From contig NZ_PJIK01000012.1 of the NCBI RefSeq assembly GCF_002929275.1, positions 1 to 64,000 on the forward strand: a DNA stretch of 64,000 nucleotides. The letters run 5' to 3'. Position 1 is the stretch's first letter; each line of letters opens with the position of its first letter. Shown here in pieces: positions 1-8,541 of the stretch. A program made the translations under genes and the position numbers. The notes under the pieces were generated by a model. It had not been told where the DNA came from. It ran no database searches and saw only the letters and a program-made list of their open reading frames with translations. This DNA is from Arthrobacter sp. ZGTC131 (GTDB lineage: Bacteria; Actinomycetota; Actinomycetes; Actinomycetales; Micrococcaceae).

Positions 1-30
1 GCCCACCCTGAAACCCAATGGAGACCACCG

Positions 31-660
31 ATGAGTGAAAACCCGGACGCCATCCGCGCCGACATCGAAGCAACCCGCGAACGCCTCGGCACCAACGTGG
101 ACGCCGTCGCCGACAAAGTGACCCCGTCCAACATCGTCAACCGCCAGACCGAGAAGGCCAAGGACAAGGTAAAGGACGCCGTCTTCGGAGTGAAGGAGAA
201 AGTCATGGGAGCAGCCGACCACGCCTCAGGCAACGTCCACTCGGCCACCGGTTCTGCCGGATCAGCCCTCGGCTCTGCCGGCTCAGCCATCAGCGACGCC
301 GGCTCAGCCATCAGCGACGCGCCGCACCAGGCAGCCGTGAAAACGCAGGGCAGCCCCCTCGCGGCAGGGCTGATCGCCTTCGGCGCCGGGCTCCTCGTGT
401 CCTCACTGATCCCGCCGAGCCAGAAGGAACGGGAGGCAGCCGACGCCCTGAAGACCGCCGCCGAACCGGTCACCACCCAGCTGACCGAGGCCGCCAAGGA
501 CGTCGCCCAGGGCCTGAAGGAACCCGCCCAGGAGGCCATGGAAAACGTCAAGGCCACCGCCACCGACGCCGCCGAGCACGTCAAGGGAGAAGGCCAGACA
601 GCCGTCTCCGACGTCAAGACCAGCGCCACGGACGCGAAAGACCACGTCCAGAACACCTAG
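31..660 (+). CDS. DUF3618 domain protein with one membrane anchor
   Basis: A 209-residue protein of the DUF3618 family, small actinobacterial membrane-associated proteins of unknown role. The first 35 residues carry the family signature of an acidic and basic helix (ADIEATRERLG then DAVADKV). Residues 70-97 are a low-complexity Gly/Ser/Ala linker with repeats of GSAGSA and SAISDA. Residues 108-127 form a single hydrophobic span, and the rest is a long Ala/Lys/Glu helix resembling LEA or apolipoprotein-like sequences. The start is ATG with GGAG just upstream. A strong hairpin follows the stop. Family assignment is from the N-terminus; the function is unknown and may concern the envelope or stress. 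Confidence 0.85.
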   Translation: MSENPDAIRADIEATRERLGTNVDAVADKVTPSNIVNRQTEKAKDKVKDAVFGVKEKVMGAADHASGNVHSATGSAGSALGSAGSAISDAGSAISDAPHQAAVKTQGSPLAAGLIAFGAGLLVSSLIPPSQKEREAADALKTAAEPVTTQLTEAAKDVAQGLKEPAQEAMENVKATATDAAEHVKGEGQTAVSDVKTSATDAKDHVQNT

Positions 661-675
661 GACACTGCGTGTCGT

Positions 676-710
676 CAGCGGGGCCGTGCCATAGGAGTGC
701 GGCCCCGCTG
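676..710 (+). terminator. Hairpin terminator after the DUF3618 gene
   Basis: A perfect 11-bp stem (CAGCGGGGCCG at 676-686 with its complement at 700-710) and a 13-nt loop lie 16 bp after the stop. There is no run of T, so it is terminator-like rather than a textbook intrinsic terminator. Confidence 0.6.
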
Positions 711-840
711 CGTTGCACTATTGAAGGACCTTTGGCAGCAACGTCCAAGGGCGGCAGCCCGGGTGGCAGGAAACAACCCTTCCACCGGCGGTCCAACATA
801 ACCGGCTGATTGCTGACAACAACGAAACGAGGATTCGATC

Positions 841-954
841 GTGCTCAAGAAAGTGCTTTTCGCTCTGCTGCCCACCATCATCAGCCGCCTGGTACGCGCC
901 CGACAGGCCCGAAAGGCCCGCAGCGGCCAAACTCAGGGCCGTCCACGCCGGTGA
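841..954 (+). CDS. Short basic amphipathic protein (37 aa)
   Basis: A GTG-started frame of 37 residues: a hydrophobic helix (KKVLFALLPTIISRLV) followed by an Arg/Lys/Gln-rich tail ending RPRR. ACGAGGATTCG upstream gives a weak Shine-Dalgarno. The composition (short hydrophobic helix, strongly basic tail) suggests a small membrane-associated protein. It lies downstream of the DUF3618 gene but beyond its terminator-like hairpin. I recognise no family. It could be a chance frame, but its length, start and amino-acid pattern are plausible. Confidence 0.4.
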   Translation: MLKKVLFALLPTIISRLVRARQARKARSGQTQGRPRR

Positions 955-1045
955 CGCTCAAGGGTGCGCCTCTCTGTTGCCGGCAGGCACGGCGCACCTT
1001 CGGGGGCGACAAACCTCCCACCAGCAGCGGCGGTCCCGCGCCCGG

Positions 1046-1081
1046 CCCTAAGCCCGGCCCTTGTCAGGTCCGGGCTTAGGG
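1046..1081. terminator. Hairpin terminator at the 3' end of the minus-strand membrane protein gene
   Basis: A 12-bp perfect inverted repeat (CCCTAAGCCCGG at 1046-1057 and its complement at 1070-1081) overlaps the stop codon region of the gene at 1076-1552. It is positioned to end that minus-strand transcript and could also act from the other side. Confidence 0.55.
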
Positions 1082-1552
1082 TGAATCCGGCAGGGTGTTT
1101 GGGACAGGTTCGCCTTGGACTGGCTGGGCCTTCGGCGCGGCCTCGTCCTTGACTTCCGATGTCTGTCCGGTTCGCAGCACGCTCCATAGGGAAATCCCGG
1201 CGACTATTGCTGTAACGGCGGCGGCTGCGACCAACCAGGGCTTCTTTGTCAGGATGCCGCGTGTGGCTTTATCAGGGACCGGCGCTTCTGCCTCGGGAAT
1301 GATCCGCGCTATGCGCTCATGGAGCCGCGGAGTAAGTGTTTCCACTCCCCCGGCCAGTTCATCGGCCATGGCCCTCAAAGTGGCTTGGAGCTGGGGTGAT
1401 GCTACGTCGATGCCAGCCTCGATTCGTCCCAGTGCGCGGCGCAGGGCGGATTCGACACCGGGCGTCGCCCACTCCCTACCCTTGGCGAGACGGGCGACGA
1501 GGATTTCTTGCAGATGACGGGCTTGGACCGCCCTGTCGGTCTTTTCGGACAT
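1076..1552 (-). CDS. Hypothetical protein with a single C-terminal transmembrane span
   Basis: A 158-residue protein. I take the ATG giving MSEKTDRAVQ as the start rather than an upstream in-frame Met. Residues 1-100 are predicted helical and charged. Residues 105-126 form one clear transmembrane helix, followed by a ~30-residue Pro/Glu-rich tail. The order (soluble N-terminus, TM, short extracytoplasmic tail) resembles anti-sigma-type or accessory membrane proteins, but no sigma factor gene is adjacent and no zinc-binding His/Cys motif is visible, so I do not assign that role. The gene stands alone. Confidence 0.65.
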   Translation of the reverse strand: MSEKTDRAVQARHLQEILVARLAKGREWATPGVESALRRALGRIEAGIDVASPQLQATLRAMADELAGGVETLTPRLHERIARIIPEAEAPVPDKATRGILTKKPWLVAAAAVTAIVAGISLWSVLRTGQTSEVKDEAAPKAQPVQGEPVPNTLPDSP

Positions 1553-1626
1553 ATGCACAGGAGCCTCCACAGGTCGATGATGTGAGGCTCAGCCTAGGGG
1601 CGAAGCGCCCTGAAAAACAGCCTTGA

Positions 1627-1809
1627 CTAACCAGCGTGGGTTCGACCGATACGGGCTGGCGAGCTGCGGGTGCGTCGGAGTAGCTGAGATAGGAGTAGAG
1701 CTTGGTCTCCATACGGGGATGCTATGCCCGCGGCGCGGCTGGCGCGGAGGGATTCGCGGACGAGGGCGGCACCGATTCCGCTGGTGCCGCCCGTGACGAG
1801 GATCCGCAT
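1627..1809 (-). pseudogene. Remnant of a short-chain dehydrogenase (N-terminal Rossmann start)
   Basis: The frame opens with MRILVTGGTSGIGAALVRES, the typical NAD(P)-binding start of the SDR family with its TGxxxGIG loop. It loses family resemblance after about 25 residues and stops at 60, whereas intact members are about 250 residues. An overlapping second minus-strand frame downstream continues with sequence that might come from a later part of the enzyme, consistent with deletion plus frameshift. I read it as a decayed gene. It lies 49 bp downstream of the hydrolase gene on the same strand. Confidence 0.6.
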
Positions 1810-1858
1810 CAGGATGAGTCCGCGATCCCGATAGCGGGTTCCAGGTACCCATTTTCGG

Positions 1859-2869
1859 TTAGCCGTGTTTGTCGAGGAACGCTGTGATGACTTCTGCCAT
1901 GCGCTGGGCTTGGGTCCAATGCAGGTAGTGTCCGCCCTTCAGCGTGACAATTTCGTGGTGTTCAACGTTATTCAGCAGGTCCTGCGTCGCGGCTGTCCGG
2001 GTGGGTGTCGAGTCTTCGTTGTCAGCGGCGATAAAGGCCAGAACGGGCAGCCCATCGGGATAGCGGACACCCCTGAGCGCTGCCGCGTTGGTGGCGATTC
2101 GAGCCGTTTCGTCGGCCACAGCATCGTTGCCGAAGTTCCAGCTCAGCATCAGGCGCATGCGTTCGAGTTCGTCGGGCGTGTAGGAATCACTGTCCGGAGC
2201 CGCGAGGGCGGGGGCGATTGCGGTGACGGTGCGGACCACCCCGGTCACTGAGAGCGCCCGTTCCCAGTTGATACCCGGTTGCGGTTCCTCTGCCGGTTCG
2301 CTCCCCGGTTTCGGTATTGTCGCGTCGATTCCAATCACTGCAGCCACTTCCGCCGGGTACTGGTTAGCGTAGTCAAGGGTGTAGAAACCGGCGATGGAGT
2401 GTCCAGCCAGGACATATGGCTGTTTGATGTGGAGTCGGGTCAGCACTTCATGGAGTTCCGTGCTGATGTTGTGGTTGGTCCGCTCGCCGGCTTTCATGTC
2501 GCTGTACCCGTAGCCGAATCCCTCAACGACAATGACGTCGAAACCTGCGAGTTCGCGGATCAGCGGGGCGAAGTCCAGACCAGGTGCCGGTGTTCCCAGG
2601 CCACTAAGGAGGACGATGGGCTGGCCGGAGTGTCCATTCCGGTACACGTTGATCCCGCCGCCGTCGATTGCGATGCGTTCGCCGTAGGGGCTGACGCTGG
2701 ATTTTTCTGACTGCTCAAGGATCAGGTTTGTCGCCGTCGAGGCCAGCACGAGTCCCAGCACCATCAGTGCCGCGATGCCCGCGGTCCGTAGCGGGCGCCG
2801 GCGCTTCGTTCGAGCGCCGCCTGCGGGGTCCGGAGACTGCCTCGCAGTCCGACGAGGAAAGAGGCGCAT
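1859..2869 (-). CDS. Membrane-anchored alpha/beta hydrolase
   Basis: 336 residues. A basic N-terminus and a hydrophobic span at about 29-49 suggest an anchor or uncleaved signal, placing the catalytic domain outside the membrane. The fold is shown by the strand-loop VLLSGLGTP near 87-94, the nucleophile elbow GHSIAG (156-161, Ser158), and a late GGHYLHW near residue 313 providing the likely catalytic His. An acidic residue in the segment AADNEDS is the likely third member of the triad. The substrate cannot be told from sequence; esterase or lipase-like activity is a general family expectation. Confidence 0.8.
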   Translation of the reverse strand: MRLFPRRTARQSPDPAGGARTKRRRPLRTAGIAALMVLGLVLASTATNLILEQSEKSSVSPYGERIAIDGGGINVYRNGHSGQPIVLLSGLGTPAPGLDFAPLIRELAGFDVIVVEGFGYGYSDMKAGERTNHNISTELHEVLTRLHIKQPYVLAGHSIAGFYTLDYANQYPAEVAAVIGIDATIPKPGSEPAEEPQPGINWERALSVTGVVRTVTAIAPALAAPDSDSYTPDELERMRLMLSWNFGNDAVADETARIATNAAALRGVRYPDGLPVLAFIAADNEDSTPTRTAATQDLLNNVEHHEIVTLKGGHYLHWTQAQRMAEVITAFLDKHG

Positions 2870-3381
2870 GATGAGCCTTTCGATGCCCGAAACTGTCTAT
2901 GCGTGCCCTGCCGGCCGAGGCTGTGGTTGCTGAAGCCGACGTCTTGACGTTGGCCCGGCGGTGATCTGGTCCAAGCCTAGCCCCCAAGCCCTCCCACCGA
3001 ACCTGGTCCCGCCGCCGGTCAGGCCTAGAAGCGCGGCCTCCCGTGCCCGGGTGGCAGCAACTGCGAGAATGCGTGGCCGTCTACCCCGGTTGCCCAGACA
3101 AGGCGTTGCTCGCGCACATGACCGAAACCTGCCGGCAGGCCAACAGCCGCACGCGGCAGGCAGGACGCCCTTAGGCGCTCGGCGGTGAACCGCTCGGCGC
3201 AGAAGGGCCTGACCTGCAAACACTGGCAGGATGGGACTATTCTTGGCGATGAAAGACCAGTTGCTCCCGTTCGGCGCGCAACCGGATTCTGCCCGACCGG
3301 GACGACTTGGGGATCTGAGGCACACCATGGACATTGCGCACGCCGCCCCGCAGATATTCCCATTCCAACGGGGCGGGGTCC
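2870..3381. other. Long intergenic region between divergent genes
   Basis: About 510 bp between the minus-strand hydrolase and the plus-strand GAF-ANTAR gene. I see no convincing conserved gene. A 46-codon frame (ATG at 3249, stop at 3387-3389) overlaps the GAF-ANTAR start by 8 bp and could be a coupled leader, but it has no clear ribosome site and no recognisable sequence. The rest reads as open frames without start signals or family resemblance, possibly decayed coding DNA. Confidence 0.35.
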
Positions 3382-4086
3382 ATGGCTGATTCCGACGGTT
3401 CGCCGGATGCCCAAACCGAAAACGGGGACCTGTGCAGCGCCTTCCTGAATCAACTGCCCGTGACGGGCGTTGCCGTCTCCATGTTCGGCGGTGCCGCTTC
3501 CGAGACCTTGGTGTGCGCGAGCGACACGCTGGCGGCACGCCTGGATGAGCTGCAGTTCGATCTGGGGGAAGGTCCCAGATGGGACGCACTCCAAACGCGC
3601 CTTCCCGTGCTGGTCCCTGACGTGCGGCAAACCCACCCGTACGTGTGGCCGGTGTTTACCAAGGCGCTCATGGGGACGGAGGCTGCGGCGCTGTTTGTCT
3701 TCCCGCTTACGCTCGGCGCTTTGGACCTGGGGGTCGTGGAACTTCACCACACGCAACCGGGAAACCTGAGCCAAACCGATCTTTCGACGGCAGCGAAGCT
3801 CGCCGGGCAGACTGCATGGCACCTGCTTCGACGCGTTCTCGTGGTCAACCCGGCCGACAAAGACCCCGCCGTGGAGGCCGCACTCATGTCGCGGCGGGAA
3901 ATCCACCAGGCCACGGGAATGGTGCTGGCGCAGGCAGGGGCGACCGCCGCCGATGCCCTGCTGCTGTTGCGCGCGCATGCGTTTGCCAATGGATTGACCC
4001 TGCGCGAAACGGCTGATGCGGTTCTGCAGGGCCAGCTGAGTTTTGCCCCGCGGAATGACACGCGCGGCAACCCGGGCCTGCGATAA
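3382..4086 (+). CDS. GAF-ANTAR domain RNA-binding regulator (first of a tandem pair)
   Basis: 234 residues. The N-terminal two thirds is a GAF-type sensor domain; the C-terminal ~55 residues form an ANTAR domain (SRREIHQATGMVLAQAG through LTLRETADAVL). ANTAR proteins bind paired hexaloop hairpins in nascent RNA and prevent termination. The start is ATG giving MADSDGSP; the ribosome site is weak (GGGCGGGG). It is followed after 9 bp by a second GAF-ANTAR gene, so the two are probably one transcript. No partner kinase or hairpin target is visible nearby. The ligand sensed by the GAF domain is unknown. Confidence 0.85.
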   Translation: MADSDGSPDAQTENGDLCSAFLNQLPVTGVAVSMFGGAASETLVCASDTLAARLDELQFDLGEGPRWDALQTRLPVLVPDVRQTHPYVWPVFTKALMGTEAAALFVFPLTLGALDLGVVELHHTQPGNLSQTDLSTAAKLAGQTAWHLLRRVLVVNPADKDPAVEAALMSRREIHQATGMVLAQAGATAADALLLLRAHAFANGLTLRETADAVLQGQLSFAPRNDTRGNPGLR

Positions 4087-4095
4087 AATGGGCGC

Positions 4096-4809
4096 ATGGT
4101 GACGACAAGCCGCGCTGAGCGCGTGAGCGCGGCCTTCGTAAGGATCACAGACACGCTGGTTGCTGACTACGACGTGCTGGACTTGCTCCACGCCCTCGTC
4201 GAGTCCTCAGTCGAACTGCTCGACGCCGCGGCTGCCGGCCTGCTTCTCGCTGGTCCGCACGGCGAATTGCAGGTTGTGGCCTCCACCAGCGAACGCAGCC
4301 AGCTGGTTGAGATACTCCAGCTGGAAGCCGGCTCCGGGCCATGCGTGGAGAGCTACCGGACCGGAACGATGGTGGTCGTGGAGGACATCAAAGCCCTGAG
4401 CGGTCGCTGGCCGGAATTCCAAGCGGCCGCGCTCTCGCAGGGATTCCGTTCAGTCCACGCCGTCCCCATGCGCGTCCACGGCAAGACCATCGGAGCAATG
4501 GGCCTGTTCGGCGAGCAACCCGGAGCCCTGAGCCGGGAGGATTCCGCCATCGGCCAGGCGCTGGCCGATGTTGCGACGATCAGCATCCTGCAGGAACGCA
4601 CGCTCAAGGAATCAGCCCTCGTCAACGAACAATTGCAGCGCGCCTTGAACAGCCGGGTCCTCATCGAGCAGGCCAAGGGCGTCATTGCCTACACCGCCAG
4701 CGTCAACATGGAAGAAGCCTTCAGGCGGCTACGGACCTTCGCACGCGCCAACAACCAATCGCTGCACGACACCGCATCACAGGTCATCGACCGGACTCTG
4801 ACCCTCTAG
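4096..4809 (+). CDS. GAF-ANTAR domain RNA-binding regulator (second of a tandem pair)
   Basis: 237 residues with a GAF domain (about 15-165, including the typical GPCVESYRTG segment) and a C-terminal ANTAR domain (NSRVLIEQAKGVIAYTASVN through LHDTASQVIDRTL). The ANTAR helix has the conserved alanine and glycine residues of the RNA-binding bundle. It follows the preceding GAF-ANTAR gene by 9 bp. This copy matches the classical actinobacterial form closely, while the upstream copy is more divergent, suggesting duplication and specialisation. Function: transcription antitermination is the family role; targets are unknown. Confidence 0.88.
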   Translation: MVTTSRAERVSAAFVRITDTLVADYDVLDLLHALVESSVELLDAAAAGLLLAGPHGELQVVASTSERSQLVEILQLEAGSGPCVESYRTGTMVVVEDIKALSGRWPEFQAAALSQGFRSVHAVPMRVHGKTIGAMGLFGEQPGALSREDSAIGQALADVATISILQERTLKESALVNEQLQRALNSRVLIEQAKGVIAYTASVNMEEAFRRLRTFARANNQSLHDTASQVIDRTLTL

Positions 4810-5221
4810 CTGAAGCGCTGGCTGACGAGTTTAGTGGGGCTCTTTCCAACTTGCCGTGCTTCCCTTAAAATTCGATTGTTGCCCCAGACCCTGGCAGCGC
4901 TTTTTGTAGCGCCATCCTAGGAGGAGCCAATCGAATCCAGGCAGCAGATGCTCAATGCGGTGCGGCTGCCGTTTTTCGAGCAGGAACGCGGGCCAATCGG
5001 CCTCCGCGGACGCCACTTCCACTCAACCAGCCACGGAAATACGCGACTCCGCGTCGCCTATAGCCTGCACCATCTGCGACTCACGGTGGACCCCACCGAT
5101 CACCAGCCCAGGGCATGAACAACTCCAAGGGCTGCCCAGAATTACGACCAAGCGTGATGACACAGGAGATGCGCGATCCACAGCGACAGGCCAGCGCCGT
5201 GGTGCGGCATGGAGGCCGGTG
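4810..5221. other. Intergenic region without a recognisable gene
   Basis: About 410 bp after the tandem ANTAR genes. A short hairpin with T-rich loop near 4893-4911 may end the upstream transcript. The remaining sequence has an open plus-strand frame running into the next small gene, but it lacks a ribosome site and family resemblance, so I do not call it coding. Confidence 0.4.
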
Positions 5222-5467
5222 ATGACTAGCGAAGAAGCTATCCGGGCGGTTGAAGAAGCTGCCGCAAGGTACACGTTCCCAGACTTTGAACACGAGCATT
5301 CTGCCCCCGAGCTGCAGGCTGCAGTCGCGAGGGCCGTCGACCGCGGCATGCCCATCAGAGACGTGGCCGCCGCAGCCCACATGACCGCGCTGGAGGTTCT
5401 CGACGCGGCCGACGCCCTCACGTATCCCGGGCATACAGCCGCGGACATGGAGCAGTCGGTCCGATAG
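5222..5467 (+). CDS. Small hypothetical protein with a possible helix-turn-helix
   Basis: 81 residues starting MTSEEAIRAVEEAA. The start is set by GGAGG 5 nt upstream of the ATG. The sequence is acidic and helical; the middle segment (MPIRDVAAAAHMTALEVLD) has the spacing of a short helix-turn-helix, as in small actinobacterial DNA-binding or adaptor proteins. I do not recognise the family. A long in-frame upstream extension has no ribosome site and a different composition, so I exclude it. Confidence 0.55.
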   Translation: MTSEEAIRAVEEAAARYTFPDFEHEHSAPELQAAVARAVDRGMPIRDVAAAAHMTALEVLDAADALTYPGHTAADMEQSVR

Positions 5468-5648
5468 TTCCCGGCTGAGGGCGCGATGCACCTCACTGGC
5501 GACGCAAGCCCCAGGTCCGCAGGCTGACGGGAACCGTTGCGGTCAAGCCCGCCCCGCGGCCATAGTGGTGGACATGACGAGTGCGTTGACAGTGCCGTGT
5601 CCGCCAGCGGCAATACTGGCCCGCCCGGCCAACTGCCGAGGTTAGTCC

Positions 5649-6737
5649 GTGGCCGGCCCGCTCCGCTCGTCGTGGACCACCATCGTTCCGCTGGCCAGTT
5701 TGATAGTCCTCGCCCTGACCTGGCAGGTTTCCCCGGCACCGCTCCTGGCGGCCTTCATCGCCGCCGTTCTGGTGGGCGCGGTCCTCTCCGCCGTTCATCA
5801 CGCAGAGATAGTGGCCCATCGGGTGGGCGAGCCGTTCGGATCCCTTGTCTTGGCTGTGGCCGTCACGGTCATTGAAGTCGCCCTGATTGTCACCCTGATA
5901 GCGTCCGGCGGACCCGGCAGCCATTCCTTGGCGCGCGACACTGTGTTCGCTGCCGTGATGATCACCGCCAACGGCATCGTGGGGCTGGCACTGCTGGTCG
6001 GGGCGATCCGCCACGGCGTCACCCGCTTCAATCCGGAAGGAACCGGCGCGGAACTGGCAGTCGTCGCCACGCTCGCGACGGTGACGATGGTGCTGCCCAC
6101 GTTCACGTCCTCGCGTCCGGGTCCTGAATTCTCCCCGCTGCAGCTCGGATTCGCTGCCATCGCATCGCTGGCCCTGTATGGCGTATTCGTCCTGACCCAG
6201 ACCGTCCGCCACCGGGACTTCTTCCTGCCGGTCGCCGTGCCGGGCGACACCCCGGAGGACGTGCACGCTCCCCCACCGACGGTCCGTGCCACCGTGACCA
6301 GTCTTGGCCTGCTGTGCGCAGCACTCGTCGCCGTCGTCGGCCTTGCCAAAACCGTGTCCCCTGTCATCGAGGCGGGCGTGAGCCAGGCCGGCATCCCGGA
6401 ATCGTTCGTGGGCGTGGTCATTGCGCTGCTCGTGCTGTTGCCGGAGGGGCTGGCGGCCACGCGCGCGGCCGCCGCCGGCCGCATGCAGACTAGCCTGAAT
6501 CTTGGCTACGGCTCCGCGATTGCCAGCATCGGCCTGACGATTCCGGCGATCGCCGTCGCCACTTTGTGGCTTGAAGGGCCCCTGACACTGGGACTTGGCG
6601 GGACCCAAATCGTCCTGCTCGTCCTGACCGTGGCGGTAGGCATTCTGACGGTGGTTCCGGGGCGGGCCACCCGCCTACAGGGCTGCATTCATCTCGTGCT
6701 GTTCGCCGCTTTTGTCTTTCTCGCCATGTTTCCCTAG
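5649..6737 (+). CDS. chaA: Calcium/proton (cation) antiporter, ChaA family
   Basis: 362 residues, GTG start, with about 11 hydrophobic spans. The two inverted CaCA-superfamily repeats are visible: GEPFGSLVLAVAVTVIEVAL in the first half, with the membrane-embedded acidic residue, and GVVIALLVLLPEGLAATRAA in the second, with the PEG motif. The protein exchanges cytoplasmic Ca2+ (or Na+/K+) for protons at the cytoplasmic membrane. It stands alone with a possible TTGACA promoter element near 5585. The length fits the ChaA branch. Confidence 0.85.
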   Translation: MAGPLRSSWTTIVPLASLIVLALTWQVSPAPLLAAFIAAVLVGAVLSAVHHAEIVAHRVGEPFGSLVLAVAVTVIEVALIVTLIASGGPGSHSLARDTVFAAVMITANGIVGLALLVGAIRHGVTRFNPEGTGAELAVVATLATVTMVLPTFTSSRPGPEFSPLQLGFAAIASLALYGVFVLTQTVRHRDFFLPVAVPGDTPEDVHAPPPTVRATVTSLGLLCAALVAVVGLAKTVSPVIEAGVSQAGIPESFVGVVIALLVLLPEGLAATRAAAAGRMQTSLNLGYGSAIASIGLTIPAIAVATLWLEGPLTLGLGGTQIVLLVLTVAVGILTVVPGRATRLQGCIHLVLFAAFVFLAMFP

Positions 6738-6885
6738 CGCCTCTTTCGCCTTCCCGACATAAAATAGGGGTGGCGAAGGAGCAGGCGGAGATGGACGGAA
6801 AGGTTCATCATTGGGAGCTGGTTTTCCCCGCGTGGAAGGTCAGCGGTTGCCCGGTGCCCCAGAGCGGCGAGCGGGGGCGGCAGGC

Positions 6886-8475
6886 ATGATGGCGGCATCG
6901 GCGCGGCGCTTCCTGACGGCATTCGTGGTCGGCATTGCGCTGCTCCTCGGTTTCGTTTCCGCGGCACCTCGCGCGCAGGCCGCTCCGCTGTACGGCCACG
7001 ATATCTCCTGGCCCCAATGCCCGACGGCGGTGGGCGGCTTTGGCCTTCCCCTTCCGCCAGCGTCGTCCCAGTTCGTCGTCATCGGGCTGACGAAAGGGCT
7101 GCCTTTCACCGAGAACCCCTGCCTGGCCAGCCAGGTGGCCTGGGCAAGGACCAACGGCAAGCCCGCGCAGGCCTACACTATGGCGGCATTCCCCACCCCG
7201 GCGCAGCTCACCACCTACCGGACGCAGGGGCCTTGGTCTTCCGGCACCAGGGCCGGGCAGCTCTCCAACGTGGGCTACGCGGAGGCGCGCTTCGCGGTGG
7301 CCAGCCTGACCCGGGCCCGCTTTGCACCGCGGGTGGTGTGGATCGACGTCGAGCCCCGGCCCGCCCAGCCATGGCCCACCGCCACAGCCCAGCAGCAGCG
7401 TGAAAACCGCTACCTCATCGAAGGCCTGATGCGGGGCCTCCGCGACGCCGGATTCTCGTACGGCGTCTACTCGTTCGCCTCCGGCTGGGCCAGCATCACC
7501 GGCTCCTGGCGCCTCTCCGGCGTCCCGGTCTGGGCCACCGCCGGCCGCCTCGATTTCCCCTCTGAAGCCCTGGATCTCTGCCGGAAGGCCAGCTTCTCCG
7601 GCGGCCGCGTCTACCTTTCGCAGTGGTACGACGACGTGCGGGACTACGATCTGACCTGCGAACCCTATGCCTTCACTCCGCTGCCCGTTCCGGCATCCAC
7701 ACTGTCCAGGGCGACTGCAGACTTCAACGGGGACTGGAGGAACGACGTCCTCGCTCGGGTAACGGCCACGGGCGATCTGCGGATGTACCCCGGGACCGGG
7801 CTGGGCGGCAGGCTGCCCGGCGCCCGGATCGGCAACGGCTGGAACGCGTTCAATGCACTTGAAACCCCGGGCGACTTCAACGGCGACGGCCCGCTGGACG
7901 TCCTTGCCCGGGAAACATCCACCGGAGCCCTGTGGCTCTACCGCGGCAACGGGACCGGCGGATTCCTGTCCCGCGTCCGGGCGGGCAACGGCTGGAACAT
8001 CTTCAACGCCATTCTGGGCCCGGGTGACTTCAACGGCGACCAGCGCGTGGACGTCCTTGCGCGGGAGACGGCTACCGGAAACCTGTGGCTCTACCCCGGC
8101 AACGGCACCGGCGGATTCCTCCCCCGCATCCGGGCAGGCAACGGCTGGAACATCTTCAACGCCCTCGTGGGTCCCGGTGACATGAACAACGACGGAGCCG
8201 CCGATGTGCTGGCACGGGAGGCGGCCACCGGAAACCTGTGGCTCTACACCGGCAACGGCACTGGCGGATTCCTGCCCCGCATCCGGGCAGGCAACGGCTG
8301 GAACGCCATGACCGTCGTCATGAGCCCCGGCGACTTCAACGGCGACCGCAACCCCGACCTGCTGGCGCGTGACGGTACTGGCGTCCTGTGGCTCTACCGC
8401 GGCAACGGATCCGGCACATTCCTTTCAAGGGTGCAGGTGGGCCCCGGCTGGAACGGCCTGGCTCCGCTCTTCTAG
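6886..8475 (+). CDS. Secreted glycoside-hydrolase-like (DUF1906-type) protein with five FG-GAP/VCBS repeats
   Basis: About 529 residues from MMAASARRF. Residues 1-32 are a signal peptide ending ...PRAQA before APLYG. Residues 33-270 form a TIM-barrel-like domain similar to the Rv2525c/DUF1906 glycoside-hydrolase-like group, with GHDISWPQC at the start and VVWIDVEP in the middle carrying the acidic residues. From about 279 to the end are five repeats of exactly 51 residues, each with a DxNxDxxxD calcium-type loop, then LWLYxGNG and GNGWN; these form a beta-propeller-type module. The protein is likely exported and may bind or modify cell wall or extracellular polysaccharide. The enzyme activity is not certain from sequence. 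Confidence 0.8.
   Translation: MMAASARRFLTAFVVGIALLLGFVSAAPRAQAAPLYGHDISWPQCPTAVGGFGLPLPPASSQFVVIGLTKGLPFTENPCLASQVAWARTNGKPAQAYTMAAFPTPAQLTTYRTQGPWSSGTRAGQLSNVGYAEARFAVASLTRARFAPRVVWIDVEPRPAQPWPTATAQQQRENRYLIEGLMRGLRDAGFSYGVYSFASGWASITGSWRLSGVPVWATAGRLDFPSEALDLCRKASFSGGRVYLSQWYDDVRDYDLTCEPYAFTPLPVPASTLSRATADFNGDWRNDVLARVTATGDLRMYPGTGLGGRLPGARIGNGWNAFNALETPGDFNGDGPLDVLARETSTGALWLYRGNGTGGFLSRVRAGNGWNIFNAILGPGDFNGDQRVDVLARETATGNLWLYPGNGTGGFLPRIRAGNGWNIFNALVGPGDMNNDGAADVLAREAATGNLWLYTGNGTGGFLPRIRAGNGWNAMTVVMSPGDFNGDRNPDLLARDGTGVLWLYRGNGSGTFLSRVQVGPGWNGLAPLF
7720..8475 (+). repeat. Five-unit 153-bp tandem repeat encoding FG-GAP modules
   Basis: Repeat units start at 7720, 7873, 8026, 8179 and 8332, exactly 153 bp apart with no indels until the last, shortened unit. 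The central units are highly similar at DNA level (for example GGCAACGGCACCGGCGG), implying recent amplification or ongoing homogenisation within the gene. Confidence 0.85.
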
Positions 8476-8541
8476 CCCGGCCGCCATTGGCCTGGCCCTG
8501 CCGGGAGCAGCCCTATGGTCACCGCTCGGACCCGCCCGGCG

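Noticed and set aside
3025-4191. Long minus-strand open frame opposite the two GAF-ANTAR genes
   Set aside because: It is the antisense of genes with clear GAF and ANTAR motifs; no start signal or family pattern.
5493-6608. Long minus-strand frame opposite the ChaA-type antiporter
   Set aside because: Gly/Arg/Gln-rich antisense composition with no motif; the plus-strand antiporter is clear.
7720-8475. Possible CRISPR-like periodic repeat
   Set aside because: The 153-bp period is coding (FG-GAP repeats) and has no spacers.
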